Shown: positions 9,377-20,739, counted from the first letter of the stretch. The stretch is DNA of 64,000 nucleotides from Phenylobacterium sp. (GCF_022402485.1 NZ_JAKRSA010000024.1:64140-128139); one strand, 5' to 3'. Translations and numbers: made by a program. The notes: generated by a model from the letters alone, not told the origin.

Positions 9377-10606
9377 ATGGATTACAGGACCGCTTTCCAG
9401 AACGCGCTCGAGCGGATTCACGCCGAGGGTCGCTATCGGGTCTTCGCCGACCTCAAGCGACATCGCGGCGCATTTCCCAGGGCCACCTGGACCAAGCCGG
9501 ATGGCGGGTCTCAGGACGTGGTGGTCTGGTGCTCCAACGATTATCTTGGCCAGGGCCAGAACCCCGTTGTCCTCGATGCCATGAAGCAGGCCATTGATGA
9601 GGCTGGCGCTGGCTCGGGCGGCACCCGCAACATCTCGGGCACCACCCACTATCATGTGGAGCTGGAGCACGAGCTCGCCGATCTGCACGGCAAGGAAGCC
9701 GCGCTGCTGTTCACCTCGGGCTATGTGTCGAACGAAGCCTCGCTCTCGACGCTGTACAAGATCCTGCCTGGCTTGATCATGTTCTCCGATGAGCTGAATC
9801 ATAACTCGATGATCTCTGGCATCCGCGCCGGGGCCCGGGAGCAGCGTCGGGTTTTCCGCCACAACGACCTGGCGCATCTCGAAGAATTGCTGGCCGCGGC
9901 ACCGGCCGATGCCCCCAAGCTGATCGCCTTTGAGAGCGTCTATTCCATGGACGGCGATATCGCTGACATGCGTGGGATGGTTGCCCTGGCCAAGCGCTAT
10001 GGCGCCATGACCTATCTTGATGAAGTCCACGCGGTTGGCATGTACGGCCCGCGCGGTGCTGGCGTCGCCGAACGCGACGGGGTCATGGACCAGATCGACA
10101 TTGTCGAGGGCACCCTTGGCAAGGCCTTTGGGGTGATGGGCGGTTACATCGCCGCCGATGCGGTGATCGTCGATGCGATCCGGTCTTATGCAGACGGCTT
10201 TATCTTCACCACCTCGATCCCGCCGGCCCTGGCGGCTGGAGCGGTGGCTTCGATCCGCTACCTCAAGGAGCATGATGAGGTCCGTCAGGCCCACCAGGCG
10301 CGGGCGGAGGCCCTGAAGGTTCGGCTGGCCAAGGCCGGGATTCCGGTGATGCCGTCAGAGAGCCATATCGTTCCGGTGCTCGTGGGTGATCCCGTCCATT
10401 GCAAGATGATCTCCGACATCCTGCTGAGCGACTATGGGATCTATGTGCAGCCCATCAACTACCCCACGGTGCCGCGGGGGACTGAGCGCCTCCGCTTTAC
10501 GCCGTCGCCTTCTCATACCGATGAGATGATGGATCATCTGGCGCAGTCGCTTGAGACCCTCTGGGTCCACTGCAACATCCAGCGGGTGGGCGGCGTCGCC
10601 GCCTAG
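9377..10606 (+). CDS. hemA: 5-aminolevulinate synthase
   Basis: [90 protein letters not shown]. Confidence 0.97.
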   Translation: MDYRTAFQNALERIHAEGRYRVFADLKRHRGAFPRATWTKPDGGSQDVVVWCSNDYLGQGQNPVVLDAMKQAIDEAGAGSGGTRNISGTTHYHVELEHELADLHGKEAALLFTSGYVSNEASLSTLYKILPGLIMFSDELNHNSMISGIRAGAREQRRVFRHNDLAHLEELLAAAPADAPKLIAFESVYSMDGDIADMRGMVALAKRYGAMTYLDEVHAVGMYGPRGAGVAERDGVMDQIDIVEGTLGKAFGVMGGYIAADAVIVDAIRSYADGFIFTTSIPPALAAGAVASIRYLKEHDEVRQAHQARAEALKVRLAKAGIPVMPSESHIVPVLVGDPVHCKMISDILLSDYGIYVQPINYPTVPRGTERLRFTPSPSHTDEMMDHLAQSLETLWVHCNIQRVGGVAA

Positions 10607-10615
10607 GGCCGCAGG

Positions 10616-11044
10616 TTAGCTGCCCCGCCTGACGCCCCTGCCCAGGCCGATCTGCCGGGCAAATTGCGAGCGCTTTGCCGCATAGGCTGGCGCGACCATT
10701 GGATAGTCGGCGGGAAGGCCCCAGCGGCGGCGGTAGTCCTCGGGGCTCAGATTGTATCGGGTGCGAAGGTAGCGCTTGAGCATCTTCAGCTGTTTTCCGT
10801 CTTCCAGGCAGACAATGTAGTCTTCCTGGATCGAGCGGTTCACGGGCACTGCAGGCTTTGGGCGCTCAGCAAGGGCGATGGGCTCAGGCTGGTCAAGGCG
10901 CGAAAGCGCGGCATGCACGGTTTTGATGAGATCTGGCAAGGCATCCAGGCTCACGGCATTGCGACTGACATAGGCCGTCACAATATCCCCAGCCAGTCGC
11001 AGTGCTTCGCGTGCGCGGTCTGCGGCCTCGTCTTCGATACTCAT
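10616..11044 (-). CDS. MucR/Ros family transcriptional regulator
   Basis: From ATG 11044: ...VPVNRSIQEDYIVCLEDGKQLKMLKRYLRTRYNLSPEDYRRRWGLPADYPMVAPAYAAKRSQFARQIGLGR; MucR zinc-finger family. Confidence 0.93.
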   Translation of the reverse strand: MSIEDEAADRAREALRLAGDIVTAYVSRNAVSLDALPDLIKTVHAALSRLDQPEPIALAERPKPAVPVNRSIQEDYIVCLEDGKQLKMLKRYLRTRYNLSPEDYRRRWGLPADYPMVAPAYAAKRSQFARQIGLGRGVRRGS

Positions 11045-11223
11045 AAACCCAGGTCTCCTGCCGGAACGCAACGCCGTCGTGGCGCTCAACGGGAGCCACG
11101 CATTGTCTGAAAACGCACATCTGAGCTGTTCGTTCCGTGCGTTGCGGGCTTTGGTTGGAACCTGAGGGGGATGGGAGTAAAAGGCGCCACCGCCCCCACC
11201 AGATTCCGACCCGAGGCCCGCCC

Positions 11224-12519
11224 TTGACCGCACAAGCCCAAACCACCTCCGCCACCGATGCCTTCTTCAGCCAAGGCGTGGCCGATACCGATCAAGAGAT
11301 CGCCCATGTCCTGAGCCAGGAGCTGAAGCGCCAGCAGGATCAGATCGAGCTGATCGCCTCGGAAAATATCGTCTCGCGGGCGGTTCTTGAGGTCCAGGGG
11401 TCGGTCCTGACCAACAAGTACGCCGAGGGCTATCCGGGCAAGCGCTACTATGGGGGCTGCGAAGAGGTCGATGTGGCCGAAACCCTGGCCATCGAGCGGG
11501 CCAAGCGGCTGTTTGGCGCTGAATACGCCAACGTCCAGGCCCATTCCGGCAGCCAGGCCAATCAGGCGGTCTTCATGGCGACCATGAAGCCGGGGGACAC
11601 CTTCATGGGGATGGATCTGGCGGCCGGTGGCCACCTGACCCATGGCAAGGACGTGAACCAGTCGGGCAAGTGGTTCAATCCTGTGGCCTATACCGTGCGC
11701 CAGCAGGACCAGCTGATCGACTATGACCAGGCCGCAGAGATCGCCCTCAGCGCCAAGCCGAAGGTGATCATCGCCGGTGGGTCGGCCTACAGCCGCGAGT
11801 TCGACTGGGCGCGGTTCCGGGAAATCGCCGACAGCGTGGGCGCCATCCTGATGGTCGATATGGCCCACTATGCCGGCCTGATCGCCGGCGGCGTATATGC
11901 CAACCCCATGCCCTACGCCCACGTGGTGACCTCGACGACCCACAAGACCCTTCGCGGTCCCCGTGGCGGTCTGATCCTGACCAACGATAAGAAGCTGGCC
12001 AAGAAAATCGATTCGGCGGTGTTCCCCGGGCTACAGGGCGGCCCCCTGATGCACGTCATCGCCGCCAAGGCCGTGGCCTTCGGCGAGGCCCTGAAGCCGG
12101 ACTTCAAGCTCTATGCCCGCCAGGTCGTCGACAATGCTCGCGCCATGGCCGACGCCCTTGCAGCCTCGGGTCTGAAGATCGTGTCTGGGGGCACTGACAG
12201 CCACCTGATGCTGGTGGACCTTACGCCCAAGGGTGTTACGGGGGCCGACGCAGAGGTCGCCCTGGAACGGGCCAACATCACCTGCAACAAGAACGGCATC
12301 CCCTTCGATCCGCTTCCTTTCATGCAGACCTCGGGCCTGCGGTTGGGATCTCCGGCCGGCACGTCGCGGGGCTTTGGTCCTGCGGAGTTCCGCCGGATCG
12401 GCCAGCTGATCGCTGAAGTCGTGGATGGGCTTGCCGCCGGCGGTGACAACAGCGCTGTCGAAGCTAAGGTGCGCGCCGAGGTGGAGACCTTGACCCGGCG
12501 CTTCCCGATCTACAACTAG
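11224..12519 (+). CDS. glyA: Serine hydroxymethyltransferase
   Basis: [61 protein letters not shown]; start (TTG 11224) approximate. Confidence 0.97.
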   Translation: MTAQAQTTSATDAFFSQGVADTDQEIAHVLSQELKRQQDQIELIASENIVSRAVLEVQGSVLTNKYAEGYPGKRYYGGCEEVDVAETLAIERAKRLFGAEYANVQAHSGSQANQAVFMATMKPGDTFMGMDLAAGGHLTHGKDVNQSGKWFNPVAYTVRQQDQLIDYDQAAEIALSAKPKVIIAGGSAYSREFDWARFREIADSVGAILMVDMAHYAGLIAGGVYANPMPYAHVVTSTTHKTLRGPRGGLILTNDKKLAKKIDSAVFPGLQGGPLMHVIAAKAVAFGEALKPDFKLYARQVVDNARAMADALAASGLKIVSGGTDSHLMLVDLTPKGVTGADAEVALERANITCNKNGIPFDPLPFMQTSGLRLGSPAGTSRGFGPAEFRRIGQLIAEVVDGLAAGGDNSAVEAKVRAEVETLTRRFPIYN

Positions 12520-12552
12520 GCATAGCGGCAGTGGCCAAAGGGGGCTGAACCG

Positions 12553-13026
12553 ATGCGATGCCCGTTCTGCGGCCACGCCGAAAGCCAAGTGAAGGACAGC
12601 CGTCCGTCGGAAGACGGTGCGGCGATCCGCCGTCGGCGGCTGTGCCCGGCCTGTGGCGGCCGCTTCACAACCTTCGAACGGGTGCAGCTGCGTGAGCTGA
12701 TCATCATCAAGCGGTCGGGACGGCGAACGCCCTTTGACCGCGAGAAACTCATGCGGTCCATCGACATCGCCATTCGCAAGCGGCCTGTCGACCCTGAGCA
12801 GGTCGACCGGATGGTCAATGGCATCACCCGTCAGCTGGAAAGCATGGGGGAGACCGATATCCCGTCGCAGGTGGTCGGCGAGCTGGTCATGAAGGCGCTC
12901 AAGTCCCTCGATGACGTGGCCTATGTTCGCTATGCCTCGGTCTACCGGGACTTCCGCGAGACCCGTGACTTCGCAGATTTCCTGGGTAGCGAAGGTTTTG
13001 GCGACCCCTCCGAGGAGGAGCGCTAG
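12553..13026 (+). CDS. nrdR: Transcriptional repressor NrdR
   Basis: [46 protein letters not shown] zinc ribbon plus ATP-cone. Confidence 0.98.
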   Translation: MRCPFCGHAESQVKDSRPSEDGAAIRRRRLCPACGGRFTTFERVQLRELIIIKRSGRRTPFDREKLMRSIDIAIRKRPVDPEQVDRMVNGITRQLESMGETDIPSQVVGELVMKALKSLDDVAYVRYASVYRDFRETRDFADFLGSEGFGDPSEEER

Positions 13027-13055
13027 GCCCTGGTGCCTGGCGCCGGCATCCGGCG

Positions 13056-13697
13056 ATGATCACCTTGAAATTGGCCACTTCCCTGGACGGTCGTATTGCC
13101 ACCGCCCAAGGGGAGAGCCGCTGGATTACGGGGCCAGAGGCCCGCGAACAGGTACACCGGCTCCGCAGTACCCATGACGCCGTGCTGATCGGGGTCGGAA
13201 CGGCCCTGGCCGATGACCCTGAACTTACTGTGCGCCTGCCGGCCTATGACGGACCACAGCCGGCCCGAATTGTCCTCGACAGTCATCAGAGATTGCCGGT
13301 CACCTCGCGCCTTGCCCTGTCGGCAAGGGACATTCCGACTTATCTGGTCAGCCTCGCGCCCCTTGATCCCGCCCTGGCGCGGCTCGGGGTAAGGGGGGTG
13401 GGGGTAAGGGCCGACGCCGCCGGGAGGCCTGATCTCACCGCAGCTCTCTCGGCCCTTGGGGAGCTTGGCCTCCATCGACTGTTCGTTGAGGGCGGTGGCG
13501 AGACGGCGGCGAGTTTTCTGCGGCGCGGGCGTGTGACCCGTCTCGAATGGTTCCGCGCTCCGATCATTATCGGCGGGGATGGACGGTCAGCCGTCGACGC
13601 TCTGTCTCTGGACGCCCTGGCGGATGCGCCCCGCCTGCGCCGAACCGAGGTTCGCGTTCTGGGCGAGGACCTATGGGAAAGCTACGAAAGGATCTGA
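13056..13697 (+). CDS. ribD: RibD C-terminal (reductase) domain only; 5-amino-6-(5-phosphoribosylamino)uracil reductase
   Basis: MITLKLATSLDGRIATAQGESRWITGPEAREQVHRLRSTHDAVLIGVGTALADDPELTVR; FVEGGGETAASFL; no deaminase motifs (HAE/PCxxxxxxPPC) in the 29 nt between nrdR and this ORF. Confidence 0.85.
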   Translation: MITLKLATSLDGRIATAQGESRWITGPEAREQVHRLRSTHDAVLIGVGTALADDPELTVRLPAYDGPQPARIVLDSHQRLPVTSRLALSARDIPTYLVSLAPLDPALARLGVRGVGVRADAAGRPDLTAALSALGELGLHRLFVEGGGETAASFLRRGRVTRLEWFRAPIIIGGDGRSAVDALSLDALADAPRLRRTEVRVLGEDLWESYERI

Positions 13698-14288
13698 ATG
13701 TTCACCGGCATCATCACCGATATCGGCAAGGTGCGCGCCGTACGCGACACCAACCGTGACCGCAGGTTCGAGATCGAAACCCGCTTTGATCTCAGCACCG
13801 TGGACATCGGGGCATCTATCGCCCATGCCGGCTGTTGCCTGACCGTGGTGGAGAAGGGGGCGGACTGGTTTGCCGTCGAGGTTTCCGGCGAAACCCTCAA
13901 CATGACGACCCTTGGTCAGTGGGCTGTGGGCCATCCGGTTAATCTTGAACGGTCAGCCAAGGTTGGTGACGAACTTGGCGGGCACATAGTCTCTGGCCAC
14001 GTGGATGGAGTTGGGGAGGTCACCTCGGTGCGCTCCGAAGGCGGCTCACACCGGGTGCAGGTGCGGGTTCCCAGACCGCTGCATCGCTACATCGCGCCCA
14101 AGGGCTCGATCACGGTCGAAGGGGTGTCGCTCACCGTGAACGAGGTGGAGGATGACATCTTTGGCGTGAACCTGATTCCGCACACCTGGGACGTCACCAC
14201 CCTGGGCGCGCTGAGGCCGGGTGTCCGGGTCAATCTGGAGATCGACATGCTGGCGCGCTATCTCGCGCGCTGGCGCGAAACCGCCTAA
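13698..14288 (+). CDS. ribE: Riboflavin synthase alpha subunit
   Basis: MFTGIITDIGKVRAV...DIGASIAHAGCCLTVVE; GHIVSGHVDGVGEV; KGSITVEGVSLTVNEV. Confidence 0.97.
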   Translation: MFTGIITDIGKVRAVRDTNRDRRFEIETRFDLSTVDIGASIAHAGCCLTVVEKGADWFAVEVSGETLNMTTLGQWAVGHPVNLERSAKVGDELGGHIVSGHVDGVGEVTSVRSEGGSHRVQVRVPRPLHRYIAPKGSITVEGVSLTVNEVEDDIFGVNLIPHTWDVTTLGALRPGVRVNLEIDMLARYLARWRETA

Positions 14289-14330
14289 AGGCAGGGAGAC
14301 GACCGCCTTCTGCGGTCCATGGAATCTACG

Positions 14331-14792
14331 ATGCAAGACGAGAAATTGCGCGTCCTCGTGGTCGAGGCGCGGTTCTATAGCGAGATCGCCGACGCTCTGC
14401 TGGCCGGGGCCACGGATGTCCTGAGTGCACATGACGTCGACTTTGACGTGGTGACCGTGCCGGGGGCCCTGGAGATTCCTGGCGCCATCGCCATGGCTGA
14501 CGCTTCAGGGGCTGGGGCCGGCGTGTCCTATGACGGCTATGTGGCCCTGGGCTGCGTGATCCGCGGTGAGACCTATCATTTCGAAGTGGTGTCCAACGAG
14601 TCGGCCCGGGGGCTGATGGACCTGACCCTTGGCCGCAAGCTGTGCATCGGCAACGGCATCCTGACGGTGGATGAAGAGTCCCAGGCCTGGGCCCGCGCCC
14701 GGGCCAGCGAGGCCGATAAAGGAGGCGGCGCGGCGCGTGCCTGCCTGGAAATGATTAGCCTGAAAGCCCGGCTGTCTGGGCACGACCAATGA
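14331..14792 (+). CDS. ribH: 6,7-dimethyl-8-ribityllumazine synthase
   Basis: [67 protein letters not shown]. Confidence 0.96.
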   Translation: MQDEKLRVLVVEARFYSEIADALLAGATDVLSAHDVDFDVVTVPGALEIPGAIAMADASGAGAGVSYDGYVALGCVIRGETYHFEVVSNESARGLMDLTLGRKLCIGNGILTVDEESQAWARARASEADKGGGAARACLEMISLKARLSGHDQ

Positions 14793-15259
14793 CGACGGAC
14801 GTTCCGCCTGCGCCTCAGCCGGCGCGGCAGGCCCGCTCTGTGGCCCGTCTGGCCGTGGTTCAGGCGCTCTACCAGATGGAGGTGTCCGGGGCCGGGGTCG
14901 AGGCTGTGATCCGGGAGTTTGCAGATCACCGTTTCGAGCGGGATCTGGAGGGCTTTGCCCTCACTGGTGCCGATGAGGTGTTCTTCGCCGAACTGCTGCG
15001 CGGCGTGGTTGAACATCAGTCCAAGGTGGACCGCGCTGTCGTCCGCCGTCTGGCCCAGGGTTGGCGGCTGGAACGTCTGGACGCCACCGTCCGGGCGATC
15101 TTGCGCTCAGGGGCTTACGAGCTTGCGGAGCGCCCTGATGTCCCCACCGAGGTGGTGATCGATGAGTATGTGGAACTGGCCAAGTCGTTCTTCGAGGGCC
15201 CAGAACCTGGCTTTGTGAATGGCGCCCTGGACGGGGTAGCCCAGGATGTCCGGACCTGA
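14789..15259 (+). CDS. nusB: Transcription antitermination factor NusB
   Basis: [61 protein letters not shown]. Confidence 0.96.
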   Translation: MTTDVPPAPQPARQARSVARLAVVQALYQMEVSGAGVEAVIREFADHRFERDLEGFALTGADEVFFAELLRGVVEHQSKVDRAVVRRLAQGWRLERLDATVRAILRSGAYELAERPDVPTEVVIDEYVELAKSFFEGPEPGFVNGALDGVAQDVRT

Positions 15260-16214
15260 CGACCCCGGCCAGCCGCCGGGAGAGTTTGAACAGATCGCCC
15301 GGCTCTACCGGCCCCTGACCCGGGGCGCGCCTGAGGCCCTGGGCCTGTTGGATGATGCTGCGGTGATCCCTTCGAGGCCCGGCTTCGACCTGGTGGTCAC
15401 CAAGGACGCCATCGTCGCCGGCGTCCACGTTCCGCTCGGCGAAGCTCCTGACCTCATTGCGCGCAAGCTCTTGCGCACCAATCTCTCTGATCTCGCCGCC
15501 AAGGGTGCTGAACCCTATGGCTACTTCCTGGCCGTGGCGTGGCCCCAGGGGACTGATTTTGCCACGCGTCAGGCCTTTGCACGGGGTCTTGAGGTGGATG
15601 GTGCAGCATTCAACCTCAATCTTCTAGGTGGCGACACCGTCTCTACGTCGGGACCCCTGGTGGCCAGCCTGACCCTGCTGGGTTGGGTCCCGCAGGGCCG
15701 GGCGGTGTTGCGCTCGGGTGCCGAACCTGGCGACCTGGTTATGGTCAGCGGGCCGATCGGGGACGGGGGGCTTGGCCTGGCCGCCGTGCAAGGTCGCTGG
15801 CCAGACCCCAGTGGCTATCTGACAGAAAGATACCAGCTACCGGCCCCGAGGCTTGATCTGCGGGAAGGTTTGCGCCGATGGGCGTCGGCCTGTGCGGACA
15901 TTTCCGACGGGTTGATCGCTGATGCGGCCCATGTCGCCCAGGCCAGCGGGGTCAGTCTGAGGCTCGATCTGGCCAATATGCCGGTGTCCTCGGCCGCCGA
16001 GACCTGGATTGTCGCGCAATCGGACGCCGCCGCCGCCCGGTCGGCGCTGGCCGGCTTCGGCGACGACTATGAGCTGCTGATCACCGCGCCCCCTGACGCC
16101 GCATCAGCCCTGGGCCTTCCGATCATCGGTGTGGTGGAGGCGGGCTCGGGGGTGAGCGTCACCCTGGACGGCGTGCCGCTGGTCCTCGGCAAAACCGGCT
16201 GGACACATCCCTGA
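15246..16214 (+). CDS. thiL: Thiamine-monophosphate kinase
   Basis: [69 protein letters not shown]. Confidence 0.95.
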   Translation: MSGPDDPGQPPGEFEQIARLYRPLTRGAPEALGLLDDAAVIPSRPGFDLVVTKDAIVAGVHVPLGEAPDLIARKLLRTNLSDLAAKGAEPYGYFLAVAWPQGTDFATRQAFARGLEVDGAAFNLNLLGGDTVSTSGPLVASLTLLGWVPQGRAVLRSGAEPGDLVMVSGPIGDGGLGLAAVQGRWPDPSGYLTERYQLPAPRLDLREGLRRWASACADISDGLIADAAHVAQASGVSLRLDLANMPVSSAAETWIVAQSDAAAARSALAGFGDDYELLITAPPDAASALGLPIIGVVEAGSGVSVTLDGVPLVLGKTGWTHP

Positions 16215-16255
16215 TCGTAAGAATGCAGAAACCCTGTTTCGCCTAGGGTTCAAGC

Positions 16256-16687
16256 ATGCGTCGCAGAAGCCTCATAGCTGCCCTTCCGGTCCTTCTGTTT
16301 GCCCGCCAAGCCTCTGCGGCCGGCAAGCCTGCGGGTAAGGAAGCAAGCGCTCAACACCTGGATATTTCACCCTTGGCCCTGCCCGTGGTGCTCGGTAGCC
16401 GGGTGGTGAATTACATCTTCGTCAATGTGCGCCTGAATCTCTCCCCCATGGCCAATATCCAGAAGTTGCAGGCAAGGGAGCCCTTCTTCCGCGATGCTCT
16501 GGTGCGGGCGGGCCATCGCGCGCCTTTCACGGGCAAGAAGGACTTTGTCTCCCTTGATGAGGCTCGCCTCAAGGCTGTGATGTTGAAGGAGGCCGTCCGG
16601 TTGGGCGGCAAGGACGTTCAAGGCGTGACCGTGATGTCCCAGACCGCCAAGCGGCAGAGTGGCTTGCCCAAGCATCCGGGCGCCTGA
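16256..16687 (+). CDS. Conserved hypothetical exported protein
   Basis: N-terminal signal MRRRSLIAALPVLLFARQASAAG; 143 aa, intact ORF between thiL and hppA. Confidence 0.6.
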   Translation: MRRRSLIAALPVLLFARQASAAGKPAGKEASAQHLDISPLALPVVLGSRVVNYIFVNVRLNLSPMANIQKLQAREPFFRDALVRAGHRAPFTGKKDFVSLDEARLKAVMLKEAVRLGGKDVQGVTVMSQTAKRQSGLPKHPGA

Positions 16688-16876
16688 GCCCATAGGGTCT
16701 GAGTGCCACAATCCGTTGCGCCCCTATCGCAACCTTGGCACAGTCGCGCCGCGACCAAGAAAATAGAGGCGCCGCATTGAAGGCGTCTCAACCCAGAGGA
16801 AACGTTGCGACCCGTTCTCTCCACCGTTGCGGCGGGGAGGCGTGGTTTCGCGCCATTGAATAGGGGCGTCTGAACT

Positions 16877-19003
16877 ATGAGTCTCGAGCTTATGCTGGTG
16901 ATAGTCGCCGGCTTGCTGGCGGTGCTTTACGGCATCGTCCAGTCCGCATCTTTGATGCGGGCCTCCCCCGGCAACCCCCGCATGCAGGAAATCGCCGCAG
17001 CCATCCAGGAAGGCGCCCAGGCCTATCTGCGGCGCCAGTACACCACCATCGCCATGGTGGGTGTGGTCATCCTCATCGGTGTGGGCGTCCTGCTGGGGGT
17101 TCTCCCGGCCATCGGCTTCCTGATCGGTGCCGTCCTGTCGGGCGCGGCTGGTTTCGCCGGCATGTGGATTTCCGTCCGGGCCAATGTCCGCACGGCCCAG
17201 GCCGCCTCTGAAAGCCTGGAAAAGGGTCTTTCGCTGGCGTTCCGCTCGGGCGCTGTTACCGGCATGCTGGTGGCGGGCTTCGCCCTCGTGGGCGTGGCTG
17301 GCTATTTCTTCGTGCTGACCGGTCCCCTTGGCTATGAACTGACCAGCCGTGAAGTGGTCGACTCGCTGGTGGCCCTGGGCTTCGGTGCCTCGCTGATCTC
17401 CATCTTCGCCCGTCTGGGCGGCGGCATCTTCACCAAGGGTGCCGACGTGGGCGGCGACATGGTGGGCAAGGTCGAGGCTGGCATCCCTGAGGATGATCCG
17501 CGCAACGCCGCCACCATTGCCGACAACGTCGGTGACAATGTCGGTGACTGCGCCGGCATGGCGGCCGATCTGTTCGAGACCTACGCCGTGACCACGGTAG
17601 CGACCATGGTCCTGGCCGCCATCTTCTTCCGGGGCACGCCCCTGGTCGAGACCATGATGATGCTGCCGCTGGCCATCTGCGGCGTCTGTATCATCACCTC
17701 GATCATCGGCACCTTCTTTGTCCGTCTCGGCAAGTCCCGGAACATTATGGGCGCGCTCTATCGCGGCCTGATTGTCACCGGTCTGCTGTCCGTCGGCGCC
17801 ATCTGGTGGGTCACCACCCGCATGGTCCCGGACATGGTCACCCTGGGGACCCGCAGCTTCGATGGCCTTTCGCTGTTCTATTGCGGCGTGGTCGGCCTCG
17901 CCGTCACCGCGGCCATCGTGGTCATCACCGAGTACTACACCAGCACGGTCTTCCGTCCGGTGAAGTCGGTGGCCAAGGCCAGCGTCTCGGGCCATGGCAC
18001 CAACGTCATCCAGGGCCTTGCGGTCAGCCTTGAGTCCACGGCCCTTCCGGCCCTGGTTATCATCGCCGGCATCATTGTGGCCAATGGTCTGGCGGGCCTG
18101 TTCGGCATCGCCATCGCCACCACCGCCATGCTGTCCCTGGCCGGCTTCATCGTCGCCCTCGACGCCTTTGGCCCGGTGACGGACAATGCCGGCGGCATTG
18201 CCGAGATGGCCGGTCTGCCTGCCGATGTCCGCGTGTCCACGGACGCCCTGGACGCGGTCGGCAACACCACCAAGGCTGTCACCAAGGGCTATGCCATCGG
18301 TTCGGCTGGCCTCGGTGCCCTGGTGCTGTTTGGTGCCTATACCGAGGATCTGAAGTACTTCTCAGCCACCGCCGCGCCGGGGTCCTTCTTCGAGGGCATG
18401 GGCGTGGTCGCCTTTGATCTGTCCAACCCCTACGTGGTGGTCGGCCTGCTGTTCGGGGGGCTGCTGCCCTTCCTGTTCGGTGGCATGTCGATGACCGCCG
18501 TGGGTCGCGCAGCTGAGGCCGTCGTGGTCGAGGTTCGCCGGCAGTTCAAGGAAAACCCTGGCATCATGACGGGCGAAGTTAAGCCCGAATATGGTCGCGC
18601 CGTGGATATCCTCACCAAGGCCGCCATCCGCGAGATGATCGTGCCGAGCCTTCTGCCTGTGGTCTCTCCGGTGGTGCTGTTCTTCGTGATCATGGCCATT
18701 GCCGGCAAGGCTGACGCCTTCTCGGCCCTGGGTGCCATGCTCATGGGGGTCATTGTGACCGGTCTGTTCGTGGCGATCTCGATGACCTCGGGTGGCGGCG
18801 CCTGGGACAACGCTAAGAAGCTCATCGAGGAAGGCCACCACGGGGGCAAGGGGTCGGAGGCTCACAAGGCCGCCGTCACCGGCGACACCGTCGGCGACCC
18901 CTACAAAGATACGGCCGGTCCGGCTGTGAACCCGATGATCAAGATCACCAACATTGTGGCTCTGCTGCTGCTGGCGATCCTGGCTCATGGTGTGGGCGGC
19001 TAA
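16877..19003 (+). CDS. hppA: Membrane-bound proton-translocating pyrophosphatase (K+-independent type predicted)
   Basis: [107 protein letters not shown]. Confidence 0.98.
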   Translation: MSLELMLVIVAGLLAVLYGIVQSASLMRASPGNPRMQEIAAAIQEGAQAYLRRQYTTIAMVGVVILIGVGVLLGVLPAIGFLIGAVLSGAAGFAGMWISVRANVRTAQAASESLEKGLSLAFRSGAVTGMLVAGFALVGVAGYFFVLTGPLGYELTSREVVDSLVALGFGASLISIFARLGGGIFTKGADVGGDMVGKVEAGIPEDDPRNAATIADNVGDNVGDCAGMAADLFETYAVTTVATMVLAAIFFRGTPLVETMMMLPLAICGVCIITSIIGTFFVRLGKSRNIMGALYRGLIVTGLLSVGAIWWVTTRMVPDMVTLGTRSFDGLSLFYCGVVGLAVTAAIVVITEYYTSTVFRPVKSVAKASVSGHGTNVIQGLAVSLESTALPALVIIAGIIVANGLAGLFGIAIATTAMLSLAGFIVALDAFGPVTDNAGGIAEMAGLPADVRVSTDALDAVGNTTKAVTKGYAIGSAGLGALVLFGAYTEDLKYFSATAAPGSFFEGMGVVAFDLSNPYVVVGLLFGGLLPFLFGGMSMTAVGRAAEAVVVEVRRQFKENPGIMTGEVKPEYGRAVDILTKAAIREMIVPSLLPVVSPVVLFFVIMAIAGKADAFSALGAMLMGVIVTGLFVAISMTSGGGAWDNAKKLIEEGHHGGKGSEAHKAAVTGDTVGDPYKDTAGPAVNPMIKITNIVALLLLAILAHGVGG

Positions 19004-19030
19004 GCCCGCTCAAGCCGGAGCCAGAACGAC

Positions 19031-19066
19031 GAACGCCCCGGAGAGTGATCTCCGGGGCGTTTTCGT
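19031..19066. terminator. Rho-independent terminator after hppA (possibly bidirectional)
   Basis: Perfect 13-bp inverted repeat AACGCCCCGGAGA-GTGA-TCTCCGGGGCGTT followed by TTTCGTT. Confidence 0.85.
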
Positions 19067-19095
19067 TGGGCGCCCTCAGAGGCCGCGCTGGGTGT

Positions 19096-19602
19096 TTAGC
19101 GTTGGTCACCGGGGCGGCTGCCGGGAACACCCTCGTCGTCCCGCGGCAGCATGCCGCCACGGCCCACATTGCCCAGAAGCTGCTCCAGAACCGTCAGCTC
19201 CCGGCCACGGGTCGGGGTTTCCCGGTCATTGAAGGCGACGACCTTGCCGTCCTGCAGCGCGTAGCGATCCACCGACTCCACGATTTCGCTATCGGCGTTG
19301 AACCGGATGGCCACCACCTCGCGCTCCACCACCTGCGGCTTCCTGAAGGCCACCTGTTCCTTCACCTGAGAGATGTAGAACCAGATATCGTCCTCAAAGG
19401 TGGAGGTCGTTGAGGGGGACCCGAGCCGCCCGCGTACGACGGATTTGGTGTCTTCGCCCACCTTCACATCGGCGGGATTGGCGTCGATGGCCTGGAATCC
19501 GGAATAGCTGGTGATCGGCGCGCAGGCGCTGGTGGCCAGCAGTCCGACCGACAAGACGGCGAAGGCGACACGGGCAAACATGTGGGAACCGGACCTGTTC
19601 AA
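19096..19602 (-). CDS. bamE: Outer membrane protein assembly factor BamE
   Basis: Lipoprotein-type signal LSVGLLATSACAPITSYSGFQ; DVKVGEDTKSVVRGRLGSPSTTSTFEDDIWFYISQVKEQ. Confidence 0.88.
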   Translation of the reverse strand: MNRSGSHMFARVAFAVLSVGLLATSACAPITSYSGFQAIDANPADVKVGEDTKSVVRGRLGSPSTTSTFEDDIWFYISQVKEQVAFRKPQVVEREVVAIRFNADSEIVESVDRYALQDGKVVAFNDRETPTRGRELTVLEQLLGNVGRGGMLPRDDEGVPGSRPGDQR

Positions 19603-19687
19603 GATTTCAAGACTTTGACCTATCGCCCGCGGGGCCTTAGTTCAATGCCCGCCGTTACCCCCCTGTGGCGGCGAAATCGAGGCCAAG

Positions 19688-20218
19688 ATGATCCTGGAGC
19701 GTCTCTTTCGTCCCAAGCCCGCGAAAATCGCCGGGCAGAAACTCTATGCCGGGGTGGTTTCCCAAGCCCGCCGGCCCGACTTCTACAGCCAGTATGGCTG
19801 CCCTGACACGGTGGAGGGGCGCTTCGAGCTCTATTCCCTGCACGTGGTTCTGCTGCTTGACCGATTGAAGCAACAGGGCGCGGGGGCCGGCACCACAGCC
19901 CAGGCGCTGTTTGACGCCTATGTCTCTGCCCTCGACGACGCACTCCGCGAGATGGGGGTCGGCGACCTGTCGGTCGGCAAGAAGATGCGAAAACTCGGTG
20001 AGGCTTTCTATGGTCGGGTCAAGTCCTACGAAACCGCCCTGGAGAGCTTGCCTGATGAGTCGCCCCTGACGGGCCTGATTGTCAGGACCGTCTATGCCGA
20101 GGCCGAGGGGGCTCAGGCCGACCCCTTGGTGGCCTATGTCCTGCGCCAGCGTCAATTCCTGGCTGATCAGCCGCTGGATTCGATTCTGGCTGGAGATGTT
20201 GACTGGTTGGCCCCATGA
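19688..20218 (+). CDS. Ubiquinol-cytochrome c chaperone family protein (CBP3/UQCC1-like)
   Basis: LYAGVVSQARRPDFYSQYGCPDTVEGRFELYSLHVVLLLDRLK...FDAYVSALDDALREMGVGDLSVGKKMRKLGEAFYGR. Confidence 0.92.
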   Translation: MILERLFRPKPAKIAGQKLYAGVVSQARRPDFYSQYGCPDTVEGRFELYSLHVVLLLDRLKQQGAGAGTTAQALFDAYVSALDDALREMGVGDLSVGKKMRKLGEAFYGRVKSYETALESLPDESPLTGLIVRTVYAEAEGAQADPLVAYVLRQRQFLADQPLDSILAGDVDWLAP

Positions 20219-20739
20219 GTGAGCTCCCAATCTGGTCGCACAGGTTCCGCCTGGCCGATCTGGCGCGCGGCCCGGTGGTGCTGAACCTGGAAGCCGACGA
20301 GGCGACCCGGCGCGCCTTAGCCAAGCATCTGGGCGTGAGGGTTCTCAAGTCCCTGAACGCAGAGGTTCGCCTGCGAACCTGGCTGGACGGTGTGGAGATC
20401 GGTGGTCGGTTCAAGGCCCTGGTGGAACAGGAATCCGGCCTCTCTCTGGACCTGTTCGATCAGTGGGTCGAAGGCCCCTTGGAGGTTCGCCTGGTCCCCG
20501 CCGGCAGCCCGAACGCGCCTGATCCTGAAATTGAGATCGACCTGGACCCTGAAGCGCCTGATCCGCCGGAAATTCTTGAAGGCGACGTCGTCGATGTGGC
20601 GGCCTATGTGGTGGAACATCTGGCTGTGGAGATTGATCCCTTCCCCAGGCGGCCGGGGGAAACCTTCACGTATGCGCCGCCACAGGATGACGACTCGCCC
20701 TTCGCCGTGCTTAAGCGGTTGAAAGACGATAATGGGTGA
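20215..20739 (+). CDS. DUF177/YceD family protein
   Basis: ADEATRRALAKHLGVRVLKSLNAEVRLRTWLDGVEIGGRFKALVEQESGLSLDLFDQ; upstream of plsX. Confidence 0.82.
   Translation: MSELPIWSHRFRLADLARGPVVLNLEADEATRRALAKHLGVRVLKSLNAEVRLRTWLDGVEIGGRFKALVEQESGLSLDLFDQWVEGPLEVRLVPAGSPNAPDPEIEIDLDPEAPDPPEILEGDVVDVAAYVVEHLAVEIDPFPRRPGETFTYAPPQDDDSPFAVLKRLKDDNG

Noticed and set aside
9320-10294. 324-aa minus-strand ORF antisense to hemA
   Set aside because: Shadow of the strongly supported hemA gene; no domain recognised.
16724-17995. 423-aa minus-strand ORF rich in His/Asp/Gly
   Set aside because: Lies antisense to hppA; long shadow ORFs are expected at this GC content, and composition is low-complexity with no recognisable domain.
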